Below the pieces are notes generated by a model that saw only the letters and a list, made by a program, of their open reading frames with translations, did not search any database and had not been told where the DNA came from. Shown in pieces: positions 41,460 through 54,800 of a stretch of 64,000 nt of DNA. The stretch comes from Ophiodon elongatus (Eukaryota > Chordata > Actinopteri > Perciformes > Hexagrammidae): assembly GCA_016806645.1 (NCBI GenBank), contig JACSYO010001502.1, positions 821,501 to 885,500 on the forward strand, read 5' to 3'. Every line of letters begins with the position of its first letter. Positions within the stretch are counted from its first letter, which is position 1. Position numbers and translations under genes: made by a program.

Positions 41460-42660
41460 ATATTCAGAGGAGAACAGGCAACATTAGAAATATGCAACAG
41501 TGAAGACTGAATCGTGCAATGCACATGATAAAGTTGTTACAGGTGGAGGTGAGACTTAAACTGAAGGCATTTTAAACACGCACATTTAGGCCTGGACCTA
41601 ATAAAAACCCTACAGCCATATTGATCTGTACATGAAGTGCAATTCATGTAAGTCCTATTGTTGGGAAGTTATGATGATACATAGAATACATATGAAAAAA
41701 AACAACCATTAGGGTGCCAAAAGAGCCTATAGGAATAATAAAGATATATATTTTTTATTAGGGTGAACTGTGGGTGGAAGAACAGCTAAATGGCTACCCA
41801 ATAGGTTTCTTATGCACAGCACAATAGGTATTTAGTGATGCCCCACCTCACACAGCTGAGTCAAGACAGACAGACAGTTAGAAAACACTGCTTTCAAATT
41901 AAAAGTATGAATATGGAGGGTAATTCCAGCTATAAAATAGGTATCGTCTACATGTACTTTCCAGGTGAAAGTACATTTCAGGTTGGAAAGGTTGAATAGA
42001 GTAGTTTGATTTTTATCCACAAGTGACATTGGGCAGATAACTGGGCTCCACTGCAGTGCTGCCCATCGGCCACGTTTCAATCAATGATGTCACAGCAGGT
42101 GTTTTCCATCAGCTGGCAACATGGTGACTTAACTCATTTGGCTGTGGCCAGGTGTAAAAACATACAGGCTTGGACGTGTTGGCTCATGTAAAGCAGGCCT
42201 GCGGCTTGGCCTGATTGGTAAATTGATTAAAAACTAAGTTGCCGCCCCATTTTTTCAAGGAATTAGGTTTCCTAGTGTGCATGAGCACTAGAGCTCCCTA
42301 CGGCCAGTAAGGACACATGTAGACCGTTTAAGTGAATGTGCTGTCACTATAAAACCAATTGATAGTTTACACTGTTTGTAGATGCTCCAGTCGTTGCTTG
42401 TTGGATTGCACCAACGGTCTGGTTGGTATACGCATCAGTCGGACCTCGAAAAAAAAAAAAAGTCATATGAAGCCCCGGAGTTTTAGCCTAATAATTCAGC
42501 TCAACCGTTCGATTTTTTTAAAAATGATTATTATTTTGATAGTCTGTAGCAGAAGTACTTTAGTTTGTTACCCTGACCAATCTGACAGCGCCGACGGAGC
42601 CAGATGCGCGTAAAAGTTGCCCGCTCCTCCTCCTCGTGCATGAGGCTCATTTGGCTCCAG
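37040..42660. other. intergenic region between mlnr and rcsd1
   Basis: The left end is the mlnr 3'UTR of unknown length; one AATAAA is at 38207-38212. The only element I can support is a retrotransposon tail at about 41385-41459. There are short (CT)n runs near 40249-40280. No open frame shows a recognisable domain. Confidence 0.6.
41385..41459 (+). mobile_element. 3' tail of a truncated non-LTR retrotransposon
   Basis: CCCTTGAGGGATTAATAAAG at 41405-41424 runs into about eight TCTA units (41425-41459). A TTGRGGGATTAATAAAGTATCTATC ending is the 3' signature of common fish LINE/SINE families. The 5' truncation point cannot be fixed. Confidence 0.6.
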
Positions 42661-42661
42661 A

Positions 42662-42667
42662 TATAAA
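42662..42667 (+). promoter_or_regulatory. rcsd1: TATA box of rcsd1
   Basis: TATAAA within CCAGATATAAACACAG, in a locally GC-rich stretch. A start of transcription around 42690-42700 (GGCGCTCCTCAGTCTC) would give a 5'UTR of roughly 115 bases before the ATG at 42811. This is inferred from spacing alone. Confidence 0.65.
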
Positions 42668-42810
42668 CACAGAGCTGCTCTCTGTCCGCGCGGCGCTCCT
42701 CAGTCTCCTCTCAAGCAGCACGCAGTTTGCTCCAACAGCCCGAAAAACAGCAACAACAACAAAAAAAAAATAAAAAAGCCGGAGGGGACGATCTCTGGCA
42801 CTTCCCCAGG

Positions 42811-45800
42811 ATGGAGGTAACAACTCTATGACTCTGAGCCTAGTTTCTCTTCTAGCCTGTACTTTCAGGCCACTTGAGCAGATGGTTTTGACATTGAATG
42901 TGGTTTTGTGCAGCCATGTGTGGTTGGAATTAAAACATTACATCATAGGAGCTCAGTGAGTAACTGTGTATATTTACGGTGATATTTTTGAAGGAACTAT
43001 AGGGCCTGTCTGTGCAACCATTTAACAAATAATAATATTGCATTTGTGTCAGTGTCTTACACCTATAAAGTACTATGCACGTGTAGTTATGTTGCTACTC
43101 ATCACTATAAAAGTTCCTTATAATCTTTACAGTGTTTACCTCCTAACTCTGGCATTATATGTGATCTCATGTGTTACTTATAACCAACATTTTATGTCTT
43201 ATGTGAAAAGATGACTGTGCTTCTCTTTCCTGAGGGTGTAGTTGTTCTGTTATCAACACACACACACACACCTCTCAACATAAACACGTATGGTTGAGCA
43301 TCCGGCTGATGGGGTTTAAAATAGGTTTGTGGTAACGACTTCATTCCAAGTAAGCAGAGGGAGAGTGGAGAGAAAAGGAGCTGACAGAACATCTGTCATG
43401 AGGCAGTGTTGAATGTGCGCTGTGATGAATGTGTTCATTAAATTTCGTCTTCACTGTAAGTCTGCATTTCAGTCTTGACAATTTCCCAACCGTCGTACCC
43501 ACAGCTGACGAGCCATGGTTTCTCTTCTCAAACCGCCCTTCAGCCACTTACATTGGATTTCTTTTTTAAAGTGTTCTTCTTCATGGAAGTCTTTTTTTTT
43601 TTTTTTTTTCTTTTTTTTTTCCTGCTGGGTTTGCTCACAGGTTTGTGGTCTCCTCCCTGCAAAACAAGCTGTTCCCTCCTGACTTTTAACAAATCTTTCT
43701 CAAGTATTTAATGTCATGTGGCAAATAGGAAGAGACACACCCTTTCCCCCCCAACCCCCACCACCAGCACGTGACGGAGCACATTAGTAATCTGCCACAG
43801 AACTACTCACATACTTGCACCACCCAACGTTAAGACTCCGATATGCTTTAGGCCAGTTCAGCTTGAATCTAAAAACGTATTCTTCTTTCCCTTTTGCCAA
43901 AATTGAGAGAAAAAAAATTTGGACTGGGAAAAGAATGAAAATTACGAGGGGGCTTTCTTCAGGCAACATTTTTTTTTTTTCTGATATACTTACACTTCCT
44001 GTGAGATAACGCTGTTCTGAGAGAAAAAACCTGCACAAGCAGCACGCTGAACACTGCGATGGAAAGTAGGTTCAACTATCATTGGTGACGCCAGCTTTTT
44101 CTAGAAGAAGCCTCACAAACCCAACAAACCTCACAAGCTCGCTTTCAATAGTAGTCCATCAAATGACTTGGAGATTGACGACAATGAGCAGCGCTGCAAC
44201 TGTTTGCTCACTTGCCACTTTGTTAACTATCTGATCTCGGTGAACAACTACCTAACCAAGGCCCTGTTAGAAATGTAAACATTGCTCAGGGATTTCATAA
44301 TTGATCTCTCGCCTGGAATGCATTCAGAAACGTATTTCTGTTGATGGCTTGGGTGTAACGTGACACTTCCATGGCAACCGCTGAGATTTTAAAACTTGAA
44401 GTAAAAGCTGTGGAAAGCCCACTGAGTCGGTTCAGGTGTTTGATGTTTCAGACAGTCATCTGTCAGTGGTTTCCTGCAAAGTCACTTTGGTCTGCAATCC
44501 CTCACGACACCCGAGCAATGTCTTGCACCATTCATGAGTAAAGTGAAATCTGTCAGCTGGTTGGGCAATGGTATGTTGCTGCGGTTGAGGATCAAATTGA
44601 TGTGACTGAATTGCTTTCAGTCACTTCCTGTTTGCTGAGAATTCCAGTAAACAACCGGGCACCAGCTGGGCAATATATCCATATTACATTGATATGAGAC
44701 TAGATATCTTCTTTGATTCTGGATATCGTAGTGTTGTCTTTTCCTGCTTTTATGGATTTCTCTGAACTTAGTCACTATGTCCTCATCGCTGATGATTATT
44801 CACCAGAAATCTCCATTGTGTAAAAGCACAAGTGGTCAACCCTACAATATGGTCACAAAATCAATATTGAGGTATTTGATCCAAACTGTCAAGATATTTG
44901 ATTTTCCATCGCCCAGCGCTACCTGGAACTGACTCGGTTCTCCCGGATGTTAGCTGTTGGGAATAGGAGGCATCGTCGGTTACAGCGTCGGTTTTGAGTT
45001 TGATAGGCTGTCATTAAGCTCGAGCTGTCCTTGACGACTAATCAATTAGCTGATTTACGTTAAATCGACATATCTGTAAAACTGAGTTTCTCAACAATGA
45101 ATCACACACAAGCACCACTTTGATCTTGTGTTTACTAGAAAGGGCCAATGCTCATAAGTTTCTTGGAAATAAGTCATTCAGCATGAAAAAACATAAAATG
45201 ACAAATTGACTAAATAAATCTTAGTCTATTTCGACCAAACCCCTAAAACAAGCCTGTAAAGTCAGTCTCACACTCACCGTCCTTTAAACTGCATAAGTTT
45301 TGCTCTTTGATGACATCACCTATTGGTCTAAATTCTGATGTGTTTCTAGCTTCAACAGCCTCAAGCAAGCTTTATGGAGATTGACGCATGGAAAATCTTA
45401 ATTTTTGTGTTTCCTGTGTTGCAACGACAAACTGGACATTTTGTGCATTTGTGTGTGTGTTTGTGCATGCACCTGAGGATTTACTGTGTGTGTGTGGGCT
45501 GGGGTGGAGGTTTTCCTTTGATGGAAAAACAACACCACTGCTAGAGGAGGGAGTATTTGGGATTGCCTTGCCAACCATATGGTGTGCACATTTATTATGT
45601 AATTCATAGTAAAGTTAAGAGACCAATAACAGAGGAACTCAGTCTGTACCAGCCAGACGTTTGCTAATGAGTCCGTATTTTCCCTATTTTGCTTTACAAC
45701 AGTCATTTACTTACTTTTAGTGTCACACTATTATTGTTGTTATTATGGACTGAATAGTTCTATGCCTACTACTTCTAGAACCACAAAAAGAGTCCAGTAA

Positions 45801-48800
45801 ATAAAACGTCCTTTTCAAAGTGTTATATGATTATTACGCACGGTAAAAACATCTGCTGGGATAAAGTTCCGAGCTTGTCAGAACGGGACATTCTCGTGAC
45901 AGATGCAGCCTGAGGTGTATATTAAGCTGTGTGTGTTTCAGGCCAGTATGAATGGTTCACTCTGTCATAAAACAGACACCTAACTGGCCGTGAAGCTCAG
46001 TGGAATTTAAAGCATCGGCATCAAGGAAAGGCTACAAATCTTTAGCACGCTCTCTATTTCAAGGTCTCGTTATGGCTGGATCTGTGTTCAGAGGGAGTAT
46101 GAAATGTATAGATGTGATCTGGTTATATTAGCTTACACAATTCATTAAAGTCCTGCGCTTCAGAGCCATGATCGGTAGTGATGATACAGTAGGACAAACC
46201 TTTCGCATGTCATGTGATTTTTAAAATCTCAGATTCCACGAATGCTTTTTATTTATTTTTTTAACATCCTGCAAACCACATCAGCTTTCTCTGATCTTGC
46301 CTTTCTAGCATGTTTTCTACTTTACGTCCACATATTTTAACTCAATCGTCTTGGTAAACCAGGACTTTACATATGAAATATTATAATTGCAAAATCAGTT
46401 GGGGGGGGGGAAAAAGAGAAGCAAACAGCAGGAAGTGCAACGTTTCTGCAGAATATTCATATTTTCACTGTAGTTACTGCAGTTCGTCTTCACTGTTTCA
46501 CAACGTATTTAGTTTCCCCGGTGATAAAATTGAACTAGTTTTGTGCTAAATTAACTGTTTCCATGTGAGCTGATCTGCTCTCGGCATGAAAGTAACTTGA
46601 ACCCACACGAGGTGATACTAATTTCTGTTGACTGCTTTGTTTATTTGAAGGCAATGATGTATAGTACAGGCTTATTTATATGTATGCATGTATGCATGTA
46701 TGTATGTATGTATGTATGTATGTATGTATGTGTGCTTTAAAAAAAATCAGCAGCTCTGTCTTTGGAGATCGCAGTGTGCACAGACCTGCTGCCTTAAGCA
46801 TTTAAATTGTTTCCAGTAGATGTGTGATCACCTGAAGTTAATCTAAAATATCATTCTGAAATATGACATTGGTTGTATTGTCAAGTTTCACCATCTGGTC
46901 TGTTGCCTGTATTTTACATCTCCTCGCTGACGTGTAAGCTTTGCTCATTGGAGGATATTTGCACCTTTTACGACCAATCAAATGCTTCATAAAGCCTTAA
47001 AAATTCCAGAGCTGCTTTTTTATAGCGGAGGGGTTGTTGTTGTTGTTATCGTGTACATTGTTATAATTTGTTGCCATCACAGCCCCTCACGCTACACATG
47101 ATGCAGTGTGAACTCTATCGGAGATGATGTTGTGTCAGACCCTGCTCCTCCAGTGTGTGGGGCAGAGATAGCCTGGGGTGGGAACTATAGACGAGATAGT
47201 GAGGAGGACACTGTGATCTGTACAAGAAAAAAACACACACACTGTTGGCTTTCAAGGAAGTTATGTCATGGATGGAGACTGAGTCAGAGAGGCAGCCTGA
47301 GTCAGGCTTTAAGCTGTCTCAGACATCAGCAGACTCTCAAACATGTTGAATTTAGTCGGTATCAAGTCTACAAATGTGAGATTGGTGCAGATGGGATATG
47401 AGAGCAGTGAGCCAGATGGAGGAAGTGGAAACTCCAGAAAAAACAATATCTTCATGACTTTATAACTTACTCTCAAATCTCCCTGCAGAGCAGTTAACCC
47501 ATACTGCCTTCTCAACCACCCTCTTCTAAATTTGGCATCGAGCCATGCTCTTTATTTCCTTTTTTGGGAGAAAGGAGTGCAAACACAGTAAGTGCTGCAA
47601 GCTGCTTGTACTTTGCAAACCCCATTTTATTTATTATTTTTAAACCCAAGTTTTGCATATTTTTAAATATTGAGTTTTGTAGGTTAGGGTTTTAGGCTTA
47701 GAAGGCAGGTGCACGCTGCAAGTTTGAGCATGAACATTAACTGCTGGCTGAAACCGAGACAACTCAATATCAGAATAGAAACCCTGAAGACAAGGCCACA
47801 CTGTCAGTAGAGTGGCTCGGACTGTGACCTTTGCATAGGAAAGCCAAACTAGCCAGATCCTTTACTTAAAGTTACTTTTGGGACCTTTTTAACTGGTTAT
47901 GAAACGTTCTCGATTTAATACTGATGTCTATGTGACGTACATAAGTAAACCAGACCATCAGGGAAAATATTGGCTGTCTATATAGTTATTCTTAATGCGT
48001 ATCATTGGTGCAACCGGGTCGGAATCAATGCAAAATCTGATGAAATCATGCAGGTTCTCCAGAAACTCCTTCAGCTCAGACTCCAGTGGGGTCTCTGGCA
48101 GCGACCAGGCATCCGGCTTCACTGCCGCCTTTTGACCATCAGTCGGAAGCTCCGGCGGGAAGAGCAGAGCTTCACGTCTGGCAGCAGCATCTTCTCCAGG
48201 GGCCAGGAGTAAAGCCTTGTCTCGCTGCTCTGCCGGTCCCTGCTGGGAGCCAACACCGTCACCACGCTGTTGCAGGCCCAGACCATATTGCTGGGCCCAC
48301 TGGAGAGAAGGGAGGAACGGGAGAGCCAGAACCAGGACTGAAAGGGGCAGACTGTCAGACCCTGCTGCAGTAAAATGAGAGGTTTTCTAAAGGGATTCTG
48401 GTGCTTGCAAACACTACCATGTTTGTCCTCCAGAACCGCCAAGATCAACACAACATGAAAGTTTGTTGTTTGTAGCTTTAAGTAAATTCAGCAACATGTG
48501 TAAAAATACTCCATTGGGAGTCAAAGCCATGGATTCAAAAATGTACTACAATAAAAAGACAGACATTTTATGAGCAGAATGTATGCAAGTACGGAAAAAT
48601 AAAACTACATGGAGAATGGTCCCTTTCAGAGGGTTTATACGTAGAATATTGCATCCTAAAGTAGCAATGTCCCAAGCCTGCCGTGGATTGAATGGATGCC
48701 AAGCTCTGTGGCGATGACTCTCTGCAGGACTTGCACCACATTGCAGTCAGGAAGGTGCAGGGCTTTACTGCATGAAGTCATCCCACGCAGGTTCTTCTCA

Positions 48801-51800
48801 GCCGCCCTCCACAACAGCTATCTGATCCACTGTCCAGATGTTTTTTGTCTTTGTGATTGCTGGATCAGAGGATGAGAATACCAGAACACCATGTAGAATC
48901 CCCAACAGATGCTTGCATCACAGTTTTCTTGCTCAGCTTCAAACATGCGGTGGACGTCCTGTCTGCTGTGAGCTGTTTACATTCATTTTCTTTTCTTACT
49001 CACCGTTCACTCTCCATAACCCCGCCTTCTCATTGCACAACAGTTCAGACTATCTTGGGCAGGCTACTGTAGTTATCACATTGAAATATCACGGTGCATT
49101 CCACGAGCAAGCCCGGCTCTGTCATCTGTTGACATATGTTCATAATTTGCCAGTCAAATTTCAGTTAAACAGCAGATCTCTGAAGCCTTTTGGGGTCTTG
49201 ATTAATTTATTGTTGCATTTCTCACACTTGGAATTATAACTTTCAGCAGCTTTCTGTTCCCAGGTCATCTGGATTTATTTTCCCTCTCTCTGGATGCTTA
49301 TATTTTTTTTTATTACATATGTGTTTCCCCACCCAACAGTACTAGTCTGTGTCTGCAGCACCTCCCATTTCCTTTGAGGCAGGGGCAGCAATGTCTCGTA
49401 TAGATGAGGGTGTCCATTTACCTCATCCCTCTGATTGAGGGCCTTTTCTTGTGTACTTCTACACACAAACACGGTGCCAGCGAGGGGCAGCGGAAAAGTG
49501 AGATATTCAGATGAGGGTTTGGTCCAAAAGCACATCATGTTTTCCTGGAAAGGCAGCGAGCGAGAAGGGGCCTTTCTGCTCTCTCACCACTTAACAAGTG
49601 CAGGCAGAAGGGAGCTGCCCACCACGGTGGTTTTTACTCCTGGGAGAACACGCTGACTTGTCAAAACAAAAGTCTGCAGACTCAAACTGAAGCCATTACA
49701 CTAGGTGAAAGTGCTTGCTCAACAGCTGTGCTTCGGTGAGCTTTATTTATCTTGTCTTTCACAGATTTCCTCACCGCTGGTGGGTTTATGAGGATTAAGA
49801 GTTCCTCGAGAAGGGTTAAAGATCCTGAGCCAGACGTCGTCGTCTTCTTCGTCAGCTCCACAGTGGATTACATGGCCTGTTGCTCTCTGACCACCGCTGT
49901 TCTATCAAACAGATTGGATTTATAGAGACTGCTATCATGTGCTTCTTCTTCTCCCCTGCCTCTGGAAATGGGAATAACAGGAACAATAGCAGGCTTTGTG
50001 TGATCTGTTTGGCTCCGTGTTCTCTCTCCACATCTGCCGGTCATACAGTAAACCTCGTGTCTCAATCTGCTGGTTGGGATTAACCTTTACTCATCAAGAT
50101 GCACACACTTTTCACTCTGCTTCACATTCACCCTGAAAACCACAGAGCACATGACGACACCTGAAAAGAGGACTGTCAGCCATATTGGAAATCAACTGTT
50201 TTTTTGTTTATTTTAGCACAAATGGAAAAACAACTGATCACATCTTTAACTTTACTCTTCAGTTCATATTTCTCGTTGTATAAGGTCTTCAGACACTTCC
50301 CTTCAAATTTCTTGAAAGCAGCATTATTTTTCGACTCATGCACTGCTTTCTCCCACAGTGCCCTTTTTGAAACGTATCCTCCAAAGTCGGCCACTCGGCA
50401 GCTCCACTGCATGGCTCAAATGAACTTCAATAGTATTAATGTATACTCGATTGGTGGTAACGGTGTCCACAGGGCTGGAGACTGTCCATGGCAACTGCAG
50501 GGGCTCCATGAGCCAAGAAAAGATCTATATAGACCTGGGCATCGACACAATAGTGTCCATGTCCTGCACTGTAAATGAAGTATTATCTGTGGATTAACCA
50601 CATCATATTTTCCCAACTGGCCCGGGGATTCAAACTAGCACGTTCTTTAAATGATCAGTTTTTCCAGTTGCCAGTTTTCCTACAAGCATAAATTTACTTT
50701 TTTTTTTGTCACGCTATTAAATAACAGAAAAGCTCCTGATTATTCAAAGTAAAAATGTTTTTGGAACAGTCCACTAGGTCTGTACTATATGTGTAACTGT
50801 AAAGCAAGCTAAAGGGTCTGTTTCCATGGAAGTCAGAGTTCAGAAATAGCTTGTTTCTTTTTAGCGACACAGGCCTGTTTTTGGAAGACTTTAATCACAT
50901 GGGTAAGGCACTGCTTTAAAAAGCTTTTTTTTTTCTCTCGTAGTTCCTTGTTTAGACATGCTCAATTTCTCTGTATGCTAGATTACAGTATGTTTCAGAT
51001 GTGGTCTAGCATATCCAGGGATGCTCTCTCTTAGGAGCCGAGGGGTTACAGAGCAGAGCTGTGATCCGGGCTGCAGCCACGGCTCTGGGGCTTTTTCCCA
51101 GGCCTCGAGGCCCAGAAATAGAGCGTGCCCTGCTCTCTCCTGCAGTGAACCAAAGTTTCCCACTCTTCTACAGAGCTTGAGGTCCCAGCTGAGTTAAACA
51201 CTGATAACCAGCCGAAGGCCTTGTATGGCTCATTGGAATAATGTGTCTCTTTTGTCATCTCAAGGAAACTGTTCGCGAAATCATTTAAGTTTAACTGAGA
51301 GAAAAAATATGTTCATTGTCAATGAAAAGACAAAGGAAAAACAGGCTAATTATTACAGTTGTTTAAATTTGTACACTTGGTATATTTGCATTAGGGTGCT
51401 GACAAGTATATATCTGAAAGGTTCTTTTTTTAAAATCATAGTAGAGAAAAGGTTTGACACAAACTATGCTAGACTGTAGTTCTGAAGTAACATTTTAAGT
51501 TTTGATACTTGTAATACATTCCTACAACATTTGCATCATATTTCTGAACTGTAAACCTGGTCAGTGTATTTCAAGTCAGGGAAGTATTTGCATTGAGTCT
51601 GACATTATTTTTTTTTCCGTATGAAGAAGCTCAAAGATAAGTACTCACTTTGAAAGGTCGCATGGAGGGATATTAATGGATCTGAAATGTCTTCCTCGAA
51701 AACTAGATGGTTGTAAATAAAGTCCCGATTTTCTTCGCCCAAAACACCTGAGCAGTGTTTTAAACAAACAAGGCCCTGCTTCCTTCGCCTGCACTGTTGT

Positions 51801-54800
51801 GACTAGAGTTCCTCTGAAGGAGGCTTTTTTGTGTTTTTTAAAGGACAGGAAAGAGTTACACAATTGGAGGTTACAAAATAATGGTGCGGTGGGTGGGTGG
51901 TCCCTGCTGATTACTATTTATCACGGATGAGAACGGAGAACTCAGGAAAAGGGTTGGGATGTGGATTAGGACACAGAGAAGCGTCAACAGAGGGGCTGCG
52001 GGGCTAACTGATGCTGTCATACGTTTGGGTGGAGGGAGCAAGGTGGTGAGGTCATGTTGAGAACAAGGAGGAGAAGGAAAACAAAGCTTGTGATTAACAT
52101 GTGTGTATCTGTGAAGCTTGGGAGAGCCTTGAGCTCAAACTGTGCCGGGAGGGAGGGAACCGAGAGTGCACACACACCCAGGAAATGTGACGGAATTGGC
52201 AGCTGGGAGGCGAGGCACTAGCTTTTTAGTGGTCAATTAAAGTAGGATGGAAATGAGATGTGGCGTCAAAGCCAGAAAGGGAAAGGCCGGAGCACCACAA
52301 GCAGTGACTGTACAATGCAAATCATAACATGGCAACACGATGCGTGAGAATCTACACAGGCCTGACACATCTCGGGCTGCTGTCGTGTCGCAAACAAAAA
52401 ATGTCTAGACTCATTCACAGGCCAAATACTTGGCATAAAAACGGAGTTCTTTTCAAGGCTCCCGTTCATGCACGTTACAGCCTGCAGCCGTCGGCCGACT
52501 TATCACTTAGGCCACAGATATGTGGAGTGAGTCAATGGTCATGAAAGGGCAGCGTGGAGGAGGGAAGTTTAGCAATCGGCTCGGGAATAGCGGGAGAGAC
52601 GGAAAGTAATGGGGCCGAGGAGCGATAAGAGTGTGAGGCTTCAAGGACGGGTCCCTGCTGTCACAGTGTGATGTTGAACAGCTGTGGAGAGAGAGAGAGG
52701 GAGAGAGGCTCACTTCCTGTGTCCAAACCCACAAAAAATGCTCTTTAGCCGGAGAAGAGACGAGTTCCTCCAAGGACAGCATTGACTCCAGCACTCTGAT
52801 GGAGTTTGCATGTTCACCCTCTCTGCCTTTCCTCCTGCATAGAAGAGGGAAGTGAGACTTGTTCTTTGTCCTAGAACATCTCCTTGTTCAGCTGCAAAAT
52901 GGCTCTCTGCACAGGACCTGCTCAAAGAGGCGCTGCACACTTAAACATGTTTTTTTTTTATGACTGTACTTTAAGGAAACGCATCAGTGCTAGTGTTAAT
53001 ATTGATATTTCTTACTAAAGTTATTAAAATCAGCATTTCATGGGTTGAAAAATGGCTCAACGTGTCGTCTACTGTTTTAAAATCAGCCCTGAATCTTGCA
53101 AGTACCTCATTTTAAAATGTAACAAACAATATGTCAAAAGATAAAGTGTTTGTCAGTAGTTTGATTGCTTGTCTTTCTTTTCCAATAGGATTCTCCCTCC
53201 AAGCCGTCTGTGGCTGAGCTGGCTGGAAGATTCAAAGGTCACATTCTCCCAATGCCCACCTCAAATGACGAGGTACTTTATTCATATCTTATATATTACA
53301 GCATCCATGCAAAAACATTAAAAAAATGTATGTTTATCTGCCCTAGAACTTAAATAGAGCAGTTGGTGAATGCATATGGACTGCTTGTGATTACAGATTT
53401 TATTTACAATTCCTCCTCCTTTGTTTATAGTTGCGATTTCGAAGAAGACCCCCATGTTCCCTGAAGTTGCAGAACCAAAAGGATAATGAATCAGATGTAA
53501 GTCATTTCTTACTTCACTGACCCATTTGCTACTAATGTGTCGTCTTGATCTACAAAGAAAGTCTCCAGAAAACAGGGTTGGACTTGTTTACTCTACAATT
53601 GCGTTGTAAACTCACAATTTCAACACCGTAGACAGACTGCTGTTGCCCAATGGACAATTTATCTATTTTTTTCCTTCTGATCAAACATTGGGAAAGTGGT
53701 GCTGCTGTTTTTCTTCCAGTGAAAAACAAATATTGACATAACCCAACAAATCACACAAACCTATCCTTGCATTAGAGCAGTGCAAAAATGTATCCATCAC
53801 AGGCATGAACAGCAAAATATAATTTTATTTATTTAATACTGATCCATATTCGTACTTGCTTGTATGGCCCAGTATACTCTACAATGACAGTGCACATTGT
53901 AAACAAAGTGGAAGTATCACAAAGGATATAAGCTTGCCATGGTTTAAATGGGAGGTTGTGATGATTTTGCATATTTGTCTTTTCATTAATTCTGGTCTGA
54001 CCGTGTTCTCTTGCAGAAAACCATCGTCTCACCAAATCCCTTTAAAATCAAGATGAAGAACTCCTCCATCATTGAGAAACTCCAGGTAGGTGCATCATTC
54101 AGCAATTGAATATTTTGTGAGAGAAATAGGAAACCAAACCAATGCTAGCCTCACCAATGATGTGTTATCACAGGATGTAGTAAACAGGCAGAAGTAGTCA
54201 GAAGTGTGCATCATCATCATCATCATCATCATCGGGAGATGTGAAGCATTACTGCCATCCACTGCTCAGTTGACACTGGTGCCTGAGCTGTGAGCATGCT
54301 GAGGGGAAAAAGGGAAGGGCTTGTCCCTGATGCCTCAATTGGCTCAGATTAATGAGCTAATGGGATGACCGGGCCACCGAGCCTCGTACAAACCCGCCGC
54401 CATCGTTCCTTTAGTTAGCGATTTACACGGTGGGCAGCCATGGGACAAAAGGGCTGCCGCTTCTCCCTCTTCCTCTTCTCCCCAGTGCAGGTAGGACACG
54501 CTGCTCTAAACTTGAACAGTGGCTTGGGGACTAACTCCAGAGCTTATGTTCTTTAGTTCTTAGACCGAATGTGACAGGTGTTGTTTTGAGACGTCAAGTG
54601 GAATTTCAGGCCATGCTTCTGGCAGAAGAGTTTTCAAAGAGCCGTGTTCTTTTTCAGAAGTGCTGTTTGAATACATTTAATGAAAGCAATTGTTTGACCA
54701 TTAAGTTTTATTAAGATTATAGTGTCCAGGCTTCAGGATCTTCCTCTCCCACTCTAGGCCAATCTCGCCCTGTCACCCACCACTCTGCTGCCTTCACCCA

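Larger units (their letters stand above)
42817..53188 (+). other. rcsd1 intron 1 (10.4 kb)
   Basis: The donor is GTAACAAC after the two-codon exon and the acceptor TTTTCCAATAG ends at 53188. It contains T-rich runs (43590-43620), a MITE (44664-44920), a GTAT repeat (46677-46731) and an antisense coding-like open frame (about 47960-48384). Other open frames are short and unrecognised. Confidence 0.7.
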
